Positions 1 to 12,900 are shown, numbered from the stretch's first letter. The stretch: DNA of 64,000 nucleotides from Sorangium cellulosum So0157-2 (GCF_000418325.1 NC_021658.1:10926001-10990000), one strand, 5' to 3'. A program made the numbers and translations. The notes: generated by a model not told the origin, from the letters alone.

Positions 1-2328
1 GGAGAGCGCGGCCTCGAGCTCGCGATCCAGCGGCGCCATCTGCGCGCTGTGGAAGGCGTGGCTCACCGGGAGCAGGCGGCAATCCACCCCCTCCCCGCGC
101 AGGCGGCGCAGCACGTCCGCGAGCGCCGCCTCGTCGCCAGCCAGCACGGCCGAGCGCGGATCGTTGACGGCCGCGATGGCGAGGCGATCGCCCGCGCCCT
201 CGAGGAGGCGCGCCGCCTCGTCGGCGGGCACCGCGACGAGGGCCATCTTCCCGAGCCCCTTCGTCCGCTGCATCAGGCGCCCGCGCAGCACCACCAGCCG
301 GACGGCGTCCTCCAGGCTCAGGACGCCCGCGACGTGCGCGGCCGCGATCTCGCCGACGCTGTGCCCGATGACCGCGCCGGGCCGGACGTCCAGCGATCGC
401 CAGAGCTCGGCCATCGCCACCTGGACGGCGAGGAGCGCCGGCTGCGCCACCTCGGTCTCCTGGAGGCGCGAGGTCGCCTCGGGCGCGTCGAGCTCGTCGA
501 GGAGCGACCAGCCGGCGTGGCGCCGCACGAGCGCGTCGCAGGCCTCGAGCGCGGCGCGGTAGCTCGGCTCCTCCGCGAACAGCTCGCGGTGCATGCCGGC
601 CCACTGCGATCCCTGCCCCGAGAACACGAAGGCCACCCGGACCCGCGCTCCCGGCTCCGCGACGCTCCGGGTCGCCCCCGGGGGCGCCTGCCCCTCGACG
701 CAGGCGTCGAGCGACGCCGCGAGCTCCTCCCGGGAGCTCCCCACCACGGCCAGGCGATGGCTGTGGTGGCTCCGCCGGACGCTCGCCGTGTAGGCGATGT
801 CCGCGAGGCGCGGGGACGCGTCCGTGACAGGCTCGCGCAGGAGATCGCGGAACGCCCGCGCGGCCGCGAGGAGCGCCTCCGGGGTCCTCGCCGAGAGGGG
901 CAAGAGCACGACCTTCGCCTCGCCCGCGGAGGCGGCGGCGCTCGGCGGCGCCTCCTCCAGGATCATGTGCGCGTTGGTCCCGCTCAGGCCGAACGCGCTC
1001 ACGCCGGCGAGGCGCGCGGCGCCGCCCGCCTTCCACGCGAGCTTGCGCGTGGGGATGGCGAGCGACGTGCCCTCCAGCTTGATGCGCGGGTTGAGCGCCC
1101 TGAAGTGGAGGTTCGCCGGGATGGCGCCGTGCTGGAGGGCGAGCACCGCCTTGATCAACCCCGCCACGCCGGCGGCCGCCTCGAGGTGACCGATGTTCGT
1201 CTTCACCGCCCCGAGCACACACGCGGCCTCGGTCGCGCGCGGCCTCCCCACGACGTGCGCGAGCGCCTCGACCTCGATCGGATCGCCGAGCGAGGTCCCC
1301 GTCCCGTGCGTCTCCACGTAGCCGATCTCCGAGGCCTGCACGCCGGCGCTCTCCAGGGCCCTCTTCAGCATCGATTGCTGGGAGAGGACGTTGGGCGCGG
1401 TCATCCCCGTGGAGCGGCCGTCCTGGTTGACCGCCGATCCGCGGATGACGGCGCAGATGGGATCGCCGTCGGCCTGCGCGTCGGAGAGCCGCTTCAGGAG
1501 CACGAGCCCGCACCCTTCGCCGCGAACGAAGCCGCTCGCCTCCGCGTCGAAGACCTTGCACCGGCCGTCCGGCGAGAGCGCCCCCGTCGTCGCGATGAGC
1601 CGCATCATCACCGGCGACAGGAGGAGGTTGACGCCGCCCGCGAGGGCGAGCGAGCACTCGCCGCTCCGCAGGCTCTGGCACGCGAGGTGGACCGCGACGA
1701 GCGACGACGAGCACGCGGTGTCGACGGTCAGGCTCGGCCCCTGGAGGCCGAGCGTGTACGAGAGCCTGCCCGCGGGGAACGAGAAGAAGTTGCCCGTCAT
1801 GACGTGGATGTCCTGCGCGCCAGGCTCGAACGCGCCGCACAGGTGGGCGTAGTCGTTGGTGGTCATGCCCAGGAAGACGCCCGTGCTGGTGCCCGCGAGC
1901 CGCTCCGGGACCTGCCCGCCGCGCTCCAGGGCCTCCCAGGCCACCTCGAGCAGGAGGCGCTGCGCCGGATCCATGCGCTCCGCCTCGCGGGGCGAGATCC
2001 CGAAGAACCGAGCGTCGAACAGATCCACGTCCCGGAGGAAGGCGCCCCAGCGGATCGCGCGCGCCCGCGGGTCCGGGGCCTCGTCGGGCGCCGGATCGAG
2101 GCGCCACCGCTCGGCGGGGATCTCCGTGACGGCGTCCACGCCGTCCTCGAGCAGCCGCCAGTAGGCCTCCGGCGTCGAGGCGCCGCCCGGGAGCCGGCAC
2201 GCCATGCCGATGACGGCGATCGGCTCGGATCTGGCGCGCGCGAGGGCGTCCCGCTCGGCCCGGAGCTCCCGGATGGTGGCGATCGCTTGCCGCAAACGAG
2301 CCTCGTAATCCGTCACCGGCACGCTCAT
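1..2328 (-). CDS. Modular type I PKS, extension module with malonyl-type AT (partial, runs off left edge)
   Basis: Continues the polyketide chain made by the upstream 5181-residue PKS. The ATG at 2328 overlaps the previous stop as ATGA and has GAGGAG about 7 nt upstream. Residues 1-34 (MSVPVTDYEARLRQAI...) are a short charged helix like an N-terminal coiled-coil docking domain. A ketosynthase starts near residue 35 (EPIAVIGMAC); its catalytic cysteine lies in VDTACSSS (about nt 1715) and its histidines in THGTGT (about nt 1300) and KTNIGHLE (about nt 1190). An acyltransferase follows with FSGQGSQW (about nt 615), GHSVGE (about nt 365), the carboxylate-binding RGR context, and HAFH (about nt 52-63), the motif associated with malonyl-CoA. 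About 775 residues are visible; the reductive domains and ACP lie outside the window. KS and AT look fully functional. Confidence 0.95.
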   Translation of the reverse strand, partial: MSVPVTDYEARLRQAIATIRELRAERDALARARSEPIAVIGMACRLPGGASTPEAYWRLLEDGVDAVTEIPAERWRLDPAPDEAPDPRARAIRWGAFLRDVDLFDARFFGISPREAERMDPAQRLLLEVAWEALERGGQVPERLAGTSTGVFLGMTTNDYAHLCGAFEPGAQDIHVMTGNFFSFPAGRLSYTLGLQGPSLTVDTACSSSLVAVHLACQSLRSGECSLALAGGVNLLLSPVMMRLIATTGALSPDGRCKVFDAEASGFVRGEGCGLVLLKRLSDAQADGDPICAVIRGSAVNQDGRSTGMTAPNVLSQQSMLKRALESAGVQASEIGYVETHGTGTSLGDPIEVEALAHVVGRPRATEAACVLGAVKTNIGHLEAAAGVAGLIKAVLALQHGAIPANLHFRALNPRIKLEGTSLAIPTRKLAWKAGGAARLAGVSAFGLSGTNAHMILEEAPPSAAASAGEAKVVLLPLSARTPEALLAAARAFRDLLREPVTDASPRLADIAYTASVRRSHHSHRLAVVGSSREELAASLDACVEGQAPPGATRSVAEPGARVRVAFVFSGQGSQWAGMHRELFAEEPSYRAALEACDALVRRHAGWSLLDELDAPEATSRLQETEVAQPALLAVQVAMAELWRSLDVRPGAVIGHSVGEIAAAHVAGVLSLEDAVRLVVLRGRLMQRTKGLGKMALVAVPADEAARLLEGAGDRLAIAAVNDPRSAVLAGDEAALADVLRRLRGEGVDCRLLPVSHAFHSAQMAPLDRELEAALS

Positions 2329-5300
2329 ACCGATCTCCTCCCGCTGGCCAGCGTGAGCTCCTCGTCGAGGAGGCTCAGCAACGCGCTTCCGTCGAGATCG
2401 CCGAGGAGACCGGCGAAGGTCCGCTCGGCCGCCTTCTGATCAGGGGCGTCGACCGCCTCGATCTCGGCGAGCAGGTGGTCGGCGAGCGACGCGATGTTCG
2501 GGTACGTGAACAGCAGCGTCGCCGAGAGGCTGAGCCCCAGGCTCGTCTCGAGGCGGTTGCGGAACTCGAGGCTCGTCAGCGAGTCCATCCCGAGGCTGGC
2601 GAACACCTCGAGCGGTCCGATGGCGGCCGGATCCGCGCGGAGCACGCGGCCGAGCTGCTCCTTCAGGTGCCCTTGCAGGCGGAACCGGCGCTCCTCGGGC
2701 GGCTCCCGCTCCAGCGCCTCGCGGACCCGGAGGATGTCCGACGACCTCGGCGCCGCGCGGGCGCGCTCGCGCGTGAGCCGGTCCCAGTAGCGCCACCGCG
2801 CGACGCTCGGGTAGGACTCGAGCCACCGGTGCACGTTGAACCGGACGACCGCGATCTGGGGCATGTCCGCCTCGAGCAGGCGCTCCAGCATCCGCAGCCC
2901 CTCCTCCTCCGTGAGGCAGTCCATCCCCCGGTCGCCCACGCGGCCCATGACCTCGGCCTGCCGGGCCGCGATGCCCACGTCGGAGAAGAGGCCCCAGTCG
3001 ATGCTCAGCGCGGGGAGCCCGAGCGCGCGCCGGTGATGCGCGAGGGCGTCCAGGAACACGCTCGCCGCGGTGTAGTTCCCGTTGCCCGGCGCGCCGAGCA
3101 GCGAGGCCACCGACGAGTACATCACGAAGAAATCGAGCGGCCTGCCCGCGGTCAGCTCGTGCAGGTTCCACGCGCCGTGCATCTTCGGGGCCATGGCCTC
3201 CCAGAACCGCTCGGCGCTCTGCTCCATCACCATGCGGTCGGCGATGACCATGGCCGCGTGGACGACCCCGCGGAGCGGCGGCGCGCGCCGGTCGATCGCC
3301 GCGAGGAGCTCGATGACGTGATCGCGACGCGACACGTCCGCCCGGGCCACGACCACCCGCGCGCCCTGCGCCTCGAGCGCGTCGATCGCGCACCGCGCCG
3401 CTTCGGACGCGCCGCTGCGGCCCGCCAGCACGAGGTGGCGAGCGCCCCGCGCCACCATCCAGCGCGCCAGCGAGAGCCCGAGCCCCCCGAGCCCGCCGAC
3501 GATGAGGTAGGTGCCGTCCGGCCGCAGATCGACGCCGCCGGCGCGCCTGCCCCGCAGCGCGGTGCGCGCCATGCGCGCGACGTAGCGCTCGCCCGCCCGG
3601 AGCGCGATGTGATCCTCGTCGTCCGTGGCGTCGAGCTCCCGCGCGAGCGAGGCGGCGTCCTCCGGCGCGCGCGCCGGGGGGAGATCCACGCGCGTGCACC
3701 GGAGCTCCGGGTGCTCGGAGGCGAGCACGCGGCCGAAGCCGAGGAGCGGCGCCTGCGACACCGACACCGGCGCGGCCTCCGCCAGGGCCTGCGCGCCGCG
3801 GGTCACGAGCCATAGCCGCGGCGCGTCGCGCCACCCCCTGCGCAGGAGCGCCTGCGCGAGGAACATCGCGCTCAGCGTCCCGAGGCGCTGGTCCCGCTCC
3901 AGCGTCTCCAGCGTGACGCCGTCCGGGCCCTGCGCGTCCAGGCTCCACAGGTGCACGACGCCCCGGCACGCCGGGCCGCCGCCGAACGCGTCCTCGAGCA
4001 GGAACCGGAACGCCGTCGGGTCCCGCGGGTCGAGCTCGTAGAGCCCGGCCCCGTGGCGCGCCGTGGCCTCGCCGGCCACGGCGACGACGCAGGCGTCGCC
4101 CCGCGCTCGCAGGAGCTCCGCGAGCTCGGCGCCGGTCCCGGTCCGGTCCGCGAGCACGAGCCAGGCGCCACGGTGGGAGCGGCGGCCGTCGCCGTCCGCG
4201 GGCTCCGGCGCGCGGCGCTCCCACGCGACGGCGTACAGCAGCTCGTCGTCGCCGTCGTCCGGCGCCGCGGGGCGCCCCTCGGGCCACGGCGCCCGCGGGG
4301 CCTCGTCGATCCAGTAGCGCTCTCGCTGGAAGGGGTACGCCGGCAGCGAGACGCAGCGGCCCCCCGACGGGTGCTGGCGCGTCCAGTCCACCGGGTAGCC
4401 GTGCGCGTAGAGCGCGCCGAGCGCCTCCAGCAGGCTCCGCCGCTCGTCCCGCTCCCGCCGCATCGACGGCAGCGCCGCGCCCCCGGGCGCCTTCGCGCGC
4501 AGCCCTTCCTCGATGGCGGGCGCGAGGATCGGGTGCGGGCTCAGCTCGAGGAACAGCGCGGGCCCGCCCTCGGCGAGCCGCTGCACGGCGCCCGAGAACA
4601 GCACCGGATCGCGCAGGTTCCGCGCCCAGTACTCCGGCCCGAGCTCCTCGCCGCGGCAGATCTCGCCGCTCACGGTCGAGCGCATGGGCACCCGCGCCGC
4701 CCCCGGCGCGAGCCCCTCGAGCGCCGCCCGTAGCTCGTCGAGGAGCGGATCCACCTGCGGGCTGTGCGACGCGACGTCCACCTTCACGCGGCGGCAGAAC
4801 ACCCCGCGCCGCGCGAGCTCCGCGAGGATCTCGTCGAGCGCGAGGGGCTCGCCGGACAGCACCGTCGACCGCTCGCTGTTGCTCACCGCCACGGAGACGC
4901 GCCCCGCGTGCGCGTGCGCGGCGACGAGCTGCCGCGCCTGCTCCATGGGCAGCTCCACGAGCGCCATCGCGCCCGCGCCGCTGATCCGCCGCAGGAGCTT
5001 GCTCCGGCGGCAGACGACGCGCGCGGCGTCGTCCAGCGTCAGCGCGCCCGCGACGTGCGCCGCCGCCACCTCGCCCATGCTGTGCCCCACCACGGCGTCC
5101 GGCTCCACGCCCCACGCGCGGAAGAGCGCCGACAGGGCCACGCCGATCGCGAAGAGCGCCGGCTGCACGACGTCGATCTCCGCGAGGCGCGAGCGCTCCT
5201 CGCCGGCGTGGAGCTCCTCGAGGAGCGACCACCCCGCCTCCCGCGCGATCGCCGCGTCGCACGCGGCGAGGGCCTCGCGGAAGACCGGCTCCTCGGCGAG

Positions 5301-6935
5301 GAGCTGCCGCGCCATGCCGGGCCACTGCGAGCCCTGGCCCGGGAACACGAACACGACCCGCGGCCGCGCCGACGCGCGCGCGTCCCCGCGGGCGACGCCG
5401 GCGGCCTCCTCGCCCCGCCCGCAGGCCGCGAGCAGCCCGGCGAGCTCCTGCCGCGAGCCGCCGACGACGGCCAGCCGGTGCTCGTGGTGGCTGCGCCGCA
5501 CGCTCGCGGTGTAGGCGATGTCCGCGAGGTCCACGGCGGCGCCGGCGGGGTCCTCGACCAGGAGCCGCCGGTACGCCTCCGCCAGGGCCGAGAGCGCGGC
5601 CGGGCTCTTCGCGGAGAGGGGGAGGAGCACGACGGACGCGCGGCCTTCCGGCGACGGCGGGGCGGGCGGCGGGGGCTCCTGCAGCACGACGTGCGCGTTG
5701 GTCCCGCTGATCCCGAAGGAGCTCACCCCCGCGATCCGCGGCGCGCCTCCGGACGGCCAGGGCAGCGGCTCCACCGGGACGGCGAACGGCGTGCCCTCGA
5801 GCGAGATCCGCGGGTTCAGCGTCTGGAAATGCAGGTGCTTCGGGATCGTCTCGTGGCGCAGCGCCAGCACGACCTTGATGAACCCCGCCACCCCCGCCGC
5901 CGCCTCCAGGTGGCCGATGTTGGTCTTCACCGAGCCGAGCCAGCACGGCGGCCCGTCGGGCCGCGGCCCGCCCAGCACCTCTCTCAGGGCCTCGAGCTCG
6001 ATCGGATCCCCGAGGGAGGTGCCGGTGCCGTGGGCCTCGACGTAGCCCACCTGGGCCGGCGAGACGCGGGCGCTCTCCAGCGCCTGCCGCAGGAGCGCCT
6101 GCTGCGAGAGCACGTTCGGCGCCGTCAGCCCCGACGAGCGCCCGTCCTGGTTGACGGCCGAGCCGCGGACCAGCGCCCAGATCCGGTCGCCGTCCCGCTG
6201 CGCATCCGAGAGCCGCTTGAGCACGACCATGCCGCAGCCCTCCGCCCGCACGTACCCGTTCGCGGCGGCGTCGAACGTCTTGCATCGACCGTCGGGCGAG
6301 AGCGCCTGGGTCTGGCCCATCAGGCACATCGTCAGCGGGGACAGGATGAGGCTGACGCCCCCCGCGATCGCCATGTCGCTCTCGCCGCTCCGGAGGCTCT
6401 GGCAGGCGAGGTGGAGCGCGACGAGCGAGGAGGAGCACGCCGTGTCCACCGTCATGCTCGGCCCCTCGAGGCCGAACACGTAGGACAGGCGCCCCGCGGC
6501 GGTGCTCGCCAGGGTTCCGGTCGCGCAGTAGGCGTCGAGCTGCCGGGGATCGAGCGCGGCGACGCGGTGCTGGTAGTCCTGGACCGCCATGCCGAGGAAC
6601 ACGCCGGTCCGGCTGCGGAGGAGCCGCTCGGCGGGCTGCCCTGCGTCCTCGAACGCCTCCCAGGCCACCTCGAGCAGGAGGCGCTGCTGCGGGTCGAGGC
6701 TCGTGGCCTCGCGAGGCGCGATGCCGAAGAAGCGCGCATCGAACCCGTCGACCCTGTCGAGCAGCCCGGCCCAGCGCGTCCCCGGCAGGCCGTCGGGGAT
6801 CGCGTCGTCGGGCCACCGCGTCGCGGGGATCCGCTGGATCGCGTCGACGCCGTCCTCCAGCGCTCGCCAGAACGCCTCGGGGTCGCTCCCGCCTCCGGGC
6901 AGCCGGCACGCCAGGCCGACGACGGCGATCGGCTC
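2325..6935 (-). other. PKS module 3: KS3-AT3-KR3-ACP3 with C-terminal docking tail
   Basis: KS3 has the full Cys-His-His set. AT3 shows FPGQGSQW, GHSMGE, an Arg in RRSKLL and VASHS; the xASH form points to methylmalonyl-CoA, but the Val in place of Tyr leaves room for another extender. KR3 has GGLGGLG, Lys (APKMHG), Ser (MYSSVAS) and Tyr (GNYTAAS); the Asn of the usual YAAAN is Ser. The LDD-equivalent stretch is IAD, keeping the Asp typical of B-type (D-hydroxyl) ketoreductases. ACP3 has LGMDSLTSLEF. The last 60 residues (ending LLSLLDEELTLASGRRSV) are helical and acidic, as expected for a C-terminal docking domain that pairs with the N-terminal helix of the next protein. Confidence 0.87.
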
Positions 6936-9900
6936 GACCTCCTGCGCCGCCGCGGGCTGCAGCGCCGCGCTCGGGGACCGCGGCGCCGGCGGAGGCGACG
7001 CGGGCCGAGCGCCGGCGCCGGCGCCGAGCCGCTCGGCGAGGTACGCCGAGAGCCCGGCGACGTGGGGGTAGGTCCAGAGCAAGGTGGACGGCAGCGAGAG
7101 CCCGAGGCCGGCCTCCAGGCCGTTGCGCAGCTCCAGGCTCATCAGCGAGTTGATGCCGAGATCGCTCAGCGGCACGTGCCGGTCGATCGATCCCGGTTCG
7201 AACCGCAGGACCCTGGCCGCGACCTCCCGGACGAAGCCCTCGATGAGCGACGGCCGCTCCTCCGGCGTCGCGCCGTCGAGCGTCGCGCGGAAGCGCGCGA
7301 CCTCGGGCGCGCGCGGCTTCGCGCGATCGCCCTCCTCGCGCAGGCGCTCCCAGAAGGGCGACGCGGCGGCGGTCGGGTAGAACTCGAGCCACCGGCGCAG
7401 GTCGAACCTGAGGACGCCGGCCTGAGCCGCCCCTCCCCCGAGCAGGCGATCGAGCGCGGCCAGCGCGTCCGCCTCCGCGAGGAGCCCGATCCCCCCGCGC
7501 GAGAGGCGCGCCGCGGCGCCGTGGCGCGCCTCCGCCGGGGCCTCCTCGGCGAAGAGGCCCCAGTCGACGCTCAGCGCGGGCAACCCCCTGGAGCGCCGGT
7601 GGTGCGCGAGCGCGCCGAGGAACGCGTCGGCCGCCGCGGAGCCCGCGTCGCCAGGAGCTCCGAGGAGCGGCATCGCCGAGGCGTGCAGGAGGAAGAGGTC
7701 GAGCGGCCTGTCCGCGGTCAGCGCGTGCAGGTTCCACGCTCCGCGCGCCCGCGAGGCCGCGGCGGTCCAGGAGCGGCGCGCGTCGCGCTCCGGCGCGGGG
7801 CCGCCCGCGGCCGGCGCCGCGTAGACGACCCCCCGGAGCACGCCGAACCGCTGCTCGACGGCCGCCACGACCTCGGCCGCCCGCGCCGGCTCGGCCACGT
7901 CGACCTCGGCCACGACCACCTGAGCGCCCGCCGCTTCCATCGCGGCGATCGCGCTCCGGGCTGCCTCCGTCGCGCCGCCCTCGCCGGTGAGCAGGAGGCG
8001 GCGGGCGCCCTTGTCCACCATCCACCGCGCGAGCGAGAGGCCGAGCCCCTCGAGGCCTCCGGCGATCAGGTAACCTCCGTCGGCGCGGAAGCTCGCGCTC
8101 GCGCCGGGGCCGGCCCCGGGGACGCCGCGCTCGAGGCGCGCCACGTACCGCGCCTCGCCGCGCAGCGCGATCCGGTCCTCGCGATCGGCCGCGTCGAGCT
8201 CCCGGAGCAGCGCGGCGGCCTCGCCGGACGCGGGGGCCGGGCCCAGATCGACGCGCTTGCACCGGAGCTCCGCGTGCTCGGCCGAGAGCACACCCCCGAC
8301 GCCCCAGAGCGGCGCCTGGGCCACGGACACCGGCGCCGGCTCGGCCACGGCCTGCGCGCCGCGGGTGACGAGCCAGAGCTGCGGCGCGTCGCGCCACCCC
8401 CTGCGCGAGAGCGCCTGCGCCAGCGAGAGCGCGCTCAGGCCCGCGCGGCGCAGGTCGCCCTCGAGCGTCTCCGGCGTCGTCGCCTCCGCCGCCGCGGCGT
8501 CCAGGCCGAGGAGATGCACGACGCCCCGGCACGCCGCGTCGCCCTGGAACGCGTCGTCCAGCAGCGCCGAGAGCGCCGCGCCGTCCGAGGGGTCGACCTC
8601 GTAGCGCCCGTCGCCTAGCCGCGCGAAGCGCTCCCCCGAAGCGACGCGCACGCACGCGTCGCCCCGCTGGCCGAGGAGCGCGGCCACCTCCTCACCCGTG
8701 CCATCCCGATCCAGGAGCAGGAGCCACGCGCCGCGCGACGTGCGAGGGGCGGCGGGCGGGCGCGCGGGCTCGCTGCGATGCCAGGCGACGGCGTAGAGCA
8801 GCTCCTCCGTGATCCCGGGCGCCTCGAGGGTCGCCGAGCGCGCGGGCGCGGGCGCGCCCCCCTCGATCCAGTACCGCTCCCGCTGCCAGGGATACGCCGG
8901 CAGCGGGACGCAGCGCCCGCCCGACGGATACTGCAGCTTCCAGCGCACCGGATAGCCGTGGGCGTAGAGGGCCCCGAGCGCCCAGAGCACGCTCCGCCGC
9001 TCTCCGTGGTCGCGCCGCATCGTGGGGAGCGCCTTCCCCCCCGTGCCCCGCTCGGACAGGAGCTGCTGGAGGTTGGCCAGGAGCACCGGGTGCGGGCCGA
9101 TCTCCAGGAAGATCTCGTGGCCGTCCGCCCACGCCGCGGAGACGGCCCGGGCGAGCTGCACCGGCTCACGGACGTTCCGCGCCCAGTACCCCGCGTCGAG
9201 CGGCTCGCCCTCGAGGCGCGCGCCCGTCACGGTGCTGTACATCGCGATCGACGCCCGGCCCGCCGCGACCTCCCCCAGCGCGCCCCGGAGGTCGCGCTGC
9301 AGGGGCTCCATCTGCGGGCTGTGGGAGGCGTAGTCGACCCGCAGCATGCGGCAGGGCACCTGCTTCGCCTGCAGGCTCGCCACCACCTCCTCGAGCGCGG
9401 CCGCGTCGCCGGAGAGCACCACGGAGCGAGCGTCGTTGATCGCCGCGATCGAGATCCGGTCCGCGCGCCCCTCCAGAGCGGCCGCCGCCTCGTCCTCGGA
9501 CAGCGCCACGGAGGCCATCTTCCCGAGGCCCGTGGCGCGCTGCGTGATCCGCCCGCGGATCGCCACGATCCGGATCGCCTCGTCCAGGCTCAGGACGCCG
9601 GCGACGTGCGCGGCCGCCACCTCGCCGACGCTGTGGCCGATCACGGCGTCGGGCGTGACGCCCAGCGTCCGCAAGAGCGCCGAGAGAGCCACCTGCACGG
9701 CGAAGATCGCCGGCTGAGTGACCTCCGTCCGATCCAGCCGCGAGGTCGCCTCGGGGGCGGCGAGCTCGGCGAGCAGCGAGAAGCCCGCGTGCCGCTGCAC
9801 GAGCGGCTCGCACGCCTCGAGCGCCGCGCGGAAGGCGGGCTCCTCGGCGAGGAGCTCTCGGCCCATCCCCAACCACTGCGAGCCCTGCCCCGAGAACACG

Positions 9901-12900
9901 AACACGACCTGGGGCTGCCACCCGAGCACCGTCTGCCCGCTCGCCGCGGCGGGGTGCGCTTCGCCGCGCGCGTGCGCGCCGAGCGCCTCGGCGAGCTCCT
10001 CGCGGGACCGGCCCACCACCGCGAGCCGGAACTCGTGGTGGCGGCGCCGCACGCTCGCCGTGTACGCGATGTCCGCGAGCCGCGCGTCGGGCGGCGCGCC
10101 GCCGAGGAAGCGCTCGTAGGCCTCGGCCAGGGCGGCGAGCGCCCGGGGGGACCTCGCCGACAGCGGCAGCAGCGTGAGCGGGGCGTCCGGGAGCGCGGGC
10201 GGCTCGGGGACCTCCGGCGCCTCCTCCAGCACGAGGTGGGCGTTGGTCCCGCTCATCCCGAACGAGCTCACGCCCGCGCGGCGGGGCCGCTCCCCGCGGC
10301 GCCACGGCTCGGCCGCCGTCGTCACCTCGATCGGGAGCTCGGCCCACGGGATGCGCGGGTTGAGCGCGCGCGCGTGCAGCTGCGCCGGCAGGGCGCCGTG
10401 CCCCAGCGACAGCACCACCTTCATCACGCCGGCCACGCCCGCCGCCGACTCGAGGTGGCCGATGTTCGTCTTCACCGACCCGATCTTGAGCGGCCGGCCG
10501 CCGGGCCTCCCCTCGCCGTAGACCGCCGCGAGCGCCTCGACCTCGATGGGATCGCCGAGCGCCGTCCCGGTGCCGTGCGCCTCGACGTAGTCGATGTCGC
10601 CGGGCGAGAGCCCCGCGATCGAGAGCGCCGCGCGCACCACCGCCTCCTGGGCCTTGCCGTTCGGCACGGTGATGCCGGCGCTGCGGCCGTCGCTGTTCAC
10701 GGCCGAGCCGCGGATCACCGCCAGGATGCGATCGCCGTCGCGCGCCGCGTCCGAGAGGCGCTTCAGCACGACCATGCCGCAGCCCTCGCCCCGGCCGTAC
10801 CCGTCCGCGTCGGCCGAGAACGTCTTGCACCGCCCGTCCGGCGCCAGCGCGTGGAGGCGCGACAGGTACACGCCGAGGTGCGGGGCCAGCATCAGCTGGA
10901 CCCCGCCCGCGACCGCCACCCGGCACTCCCCGGCCCACAGGCTCCGGCAGGCGAGGTGGATCGCCGTCAGCGACGACGAGCACGCCGTGTCGACGGCCAT
11001 GCTCGGCCCCTCGAGCCCGAGCGCGTGCGAGAGCCGGCCCGCGGAGAAGCTCGTGAACGTCCCCGAGAGCGTGTAGGCGTCCAGCGCCTCGAGATCCGCG
11101 TGCGCCCGCTGCAGGATGCCGTAGTCGCTCGGCCCGATCCCGACGAAGACGCCCGTCAGCGGCTGCTCGCCGGGCACCACGCCCGCGTCCTCCATGGCCT
11201 CCCAGATGACCTCGAGCAGCAGCCGGTGCTGCGGATCGAGGTGGACCGCCTCCCGCGGCGCGATCCCGAAGAAGCGCGCGTCGAACCGGTCGGGCGCCGC
11301 GGCCAGGAAGCCGCCCTCCCGGACGTACATCTTGCCGGCCGCGTCCGGATCGGGGTCGTAGTACGCCGCGGCGTCCCAGCGGTCCGCCGGGATCGGCGCC
11401 ACGGCGTCGACGCGCTGCTCGAGCAGCCGCCAGAACTCCTCCGGGGTCTCCACGCCGCCCGGCAGGCGGCACCCCATCCCCACGATCGCGATCGGCTCGT
11501 CGCCGATCGCGGCGCGCCCGCCGGCGTCGCTCGACACCGCGCCGCCCGCGCCGCCCGCGCCGCCCGCGCCCGCGCGCTCCTCGGCCTCCGGAGGCGCGGC
11601 GTCGCCCGGCAGGCTCGGCGACAGCTCCTCGAGCAGGAAGTCGGCCATCGCGACGACGTTCGGGTGGTTGAACGTCGCGCTCGACGACAGCGGCCGGCCG
11701 AGCGCGAGGCCCAGGCGCTGGCACAGATCCACGGCCATCAGCGAGTCCATGCCGAGCTCGAAGAAGCCGCGGGTCGGGCTCACCTCGTCGGCCTCGGCGA
11801 ACCCCAGCGTCTCGGCGACCAAGGCATGGATCCGCCGCTGGAGCATCCGGCGCCGCTCCCGCGGCGGCGCCGCCGCGAGCTCGCCGAGGAGGGCGGGCGC
11901 GGCGTCGCCCGGCGCGGGCGCGGCGTCGCCCGGCGCGGGCGCGGCGACGCGCGGCATCTCGGAGAGCAGCGGGCGCGGGCCGCTGCTCTCGACCACCGCG
12001 CAGAACCTCGGCCAGTCGACGTCGGCCACGACCACCTGCGCCGCCCCGGCGGTCATGCAGAAGGACAGCGCCGCCATGGCCTGCTCCGGGCCGAAGGCGC
12101 GCACGCCGCGCTCCTCGAGCGACGCGATCGCGGAGGTCGCCATGCCGCCGCCGCGCCACGGCCCGAAGCTCACGGCGACCGCGGGCGCCCCGGCGGCGCG
12201 GCGCGCCCGGACGAGCGCGTCCTGGAACGCGTTCGCCGCCGCGTAGCCGGCCTGCCGCGCCGAGCCCCACACCGCGGCGATCGACGTGAAGCAGACGAAC
12301 GCGTCGAGGGGCCGGCCGCGCGTCAGCGCGTCGAGCGCCGCGGTCCCGTGGACCTTCGGCGCGAGCACCCGGCGGAGCCCCGCGCCGTCGAGGGCCGAGA
12401 GCGGCGTCTGGTCGGAGACGCCCGCCAGGTGGAACACCGCGGAGAGCGGCGGCAGCCGGGCGTCGATGTCCGCGAGCACGGCGGCCATCGCCGCCGCGTC
12501 GGCCACGTCGGCCTGCGCGACGGTCACGCGCGCCCCGAGCGCCTCGAGCGACGTAAGGAAGTCGCGGTCGCCGGCCGACGCGCCCCTGCGGCTCGTGAGC
12601 ACGAGGTGCCGCGCGCCCCGCTGCGCCGCCCACCGCGCGACGTGCCTGCCCAGCGCGCCGAGCCCCCCGGTGATGAGCGCCGTGCCCGACGTGGACCAGG
12701 CCGGCGCGGCGGCCGGCGCTCCGGCGCAGCGCACGAGCCGCTCCACGTACCGCCCCGACGCCCGGAGCGCGACGTGGTCCTCGCCGTCGGGGCTCAGCAC
12801 CTGCGCGGCGAGCGCGGCGACGTCGTGCTCCCCGGGGGAAGGCGGCAGGTCGACGAGCCCTCCCCAGACCTCCGGGTGCTCGAGCGACAGGGTCCGGCCG

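Noticed and set aside
4764..8618. Very long plus-strand open frames opposite the PKS (also 8778-17606 and minus-strand out-of-frame runs)
   Set aside because: They are the antisense or out-of-frame shadow of PKS modules in high-GC DNA, rich in Arg/Ala/Gly/Pro with no domains.
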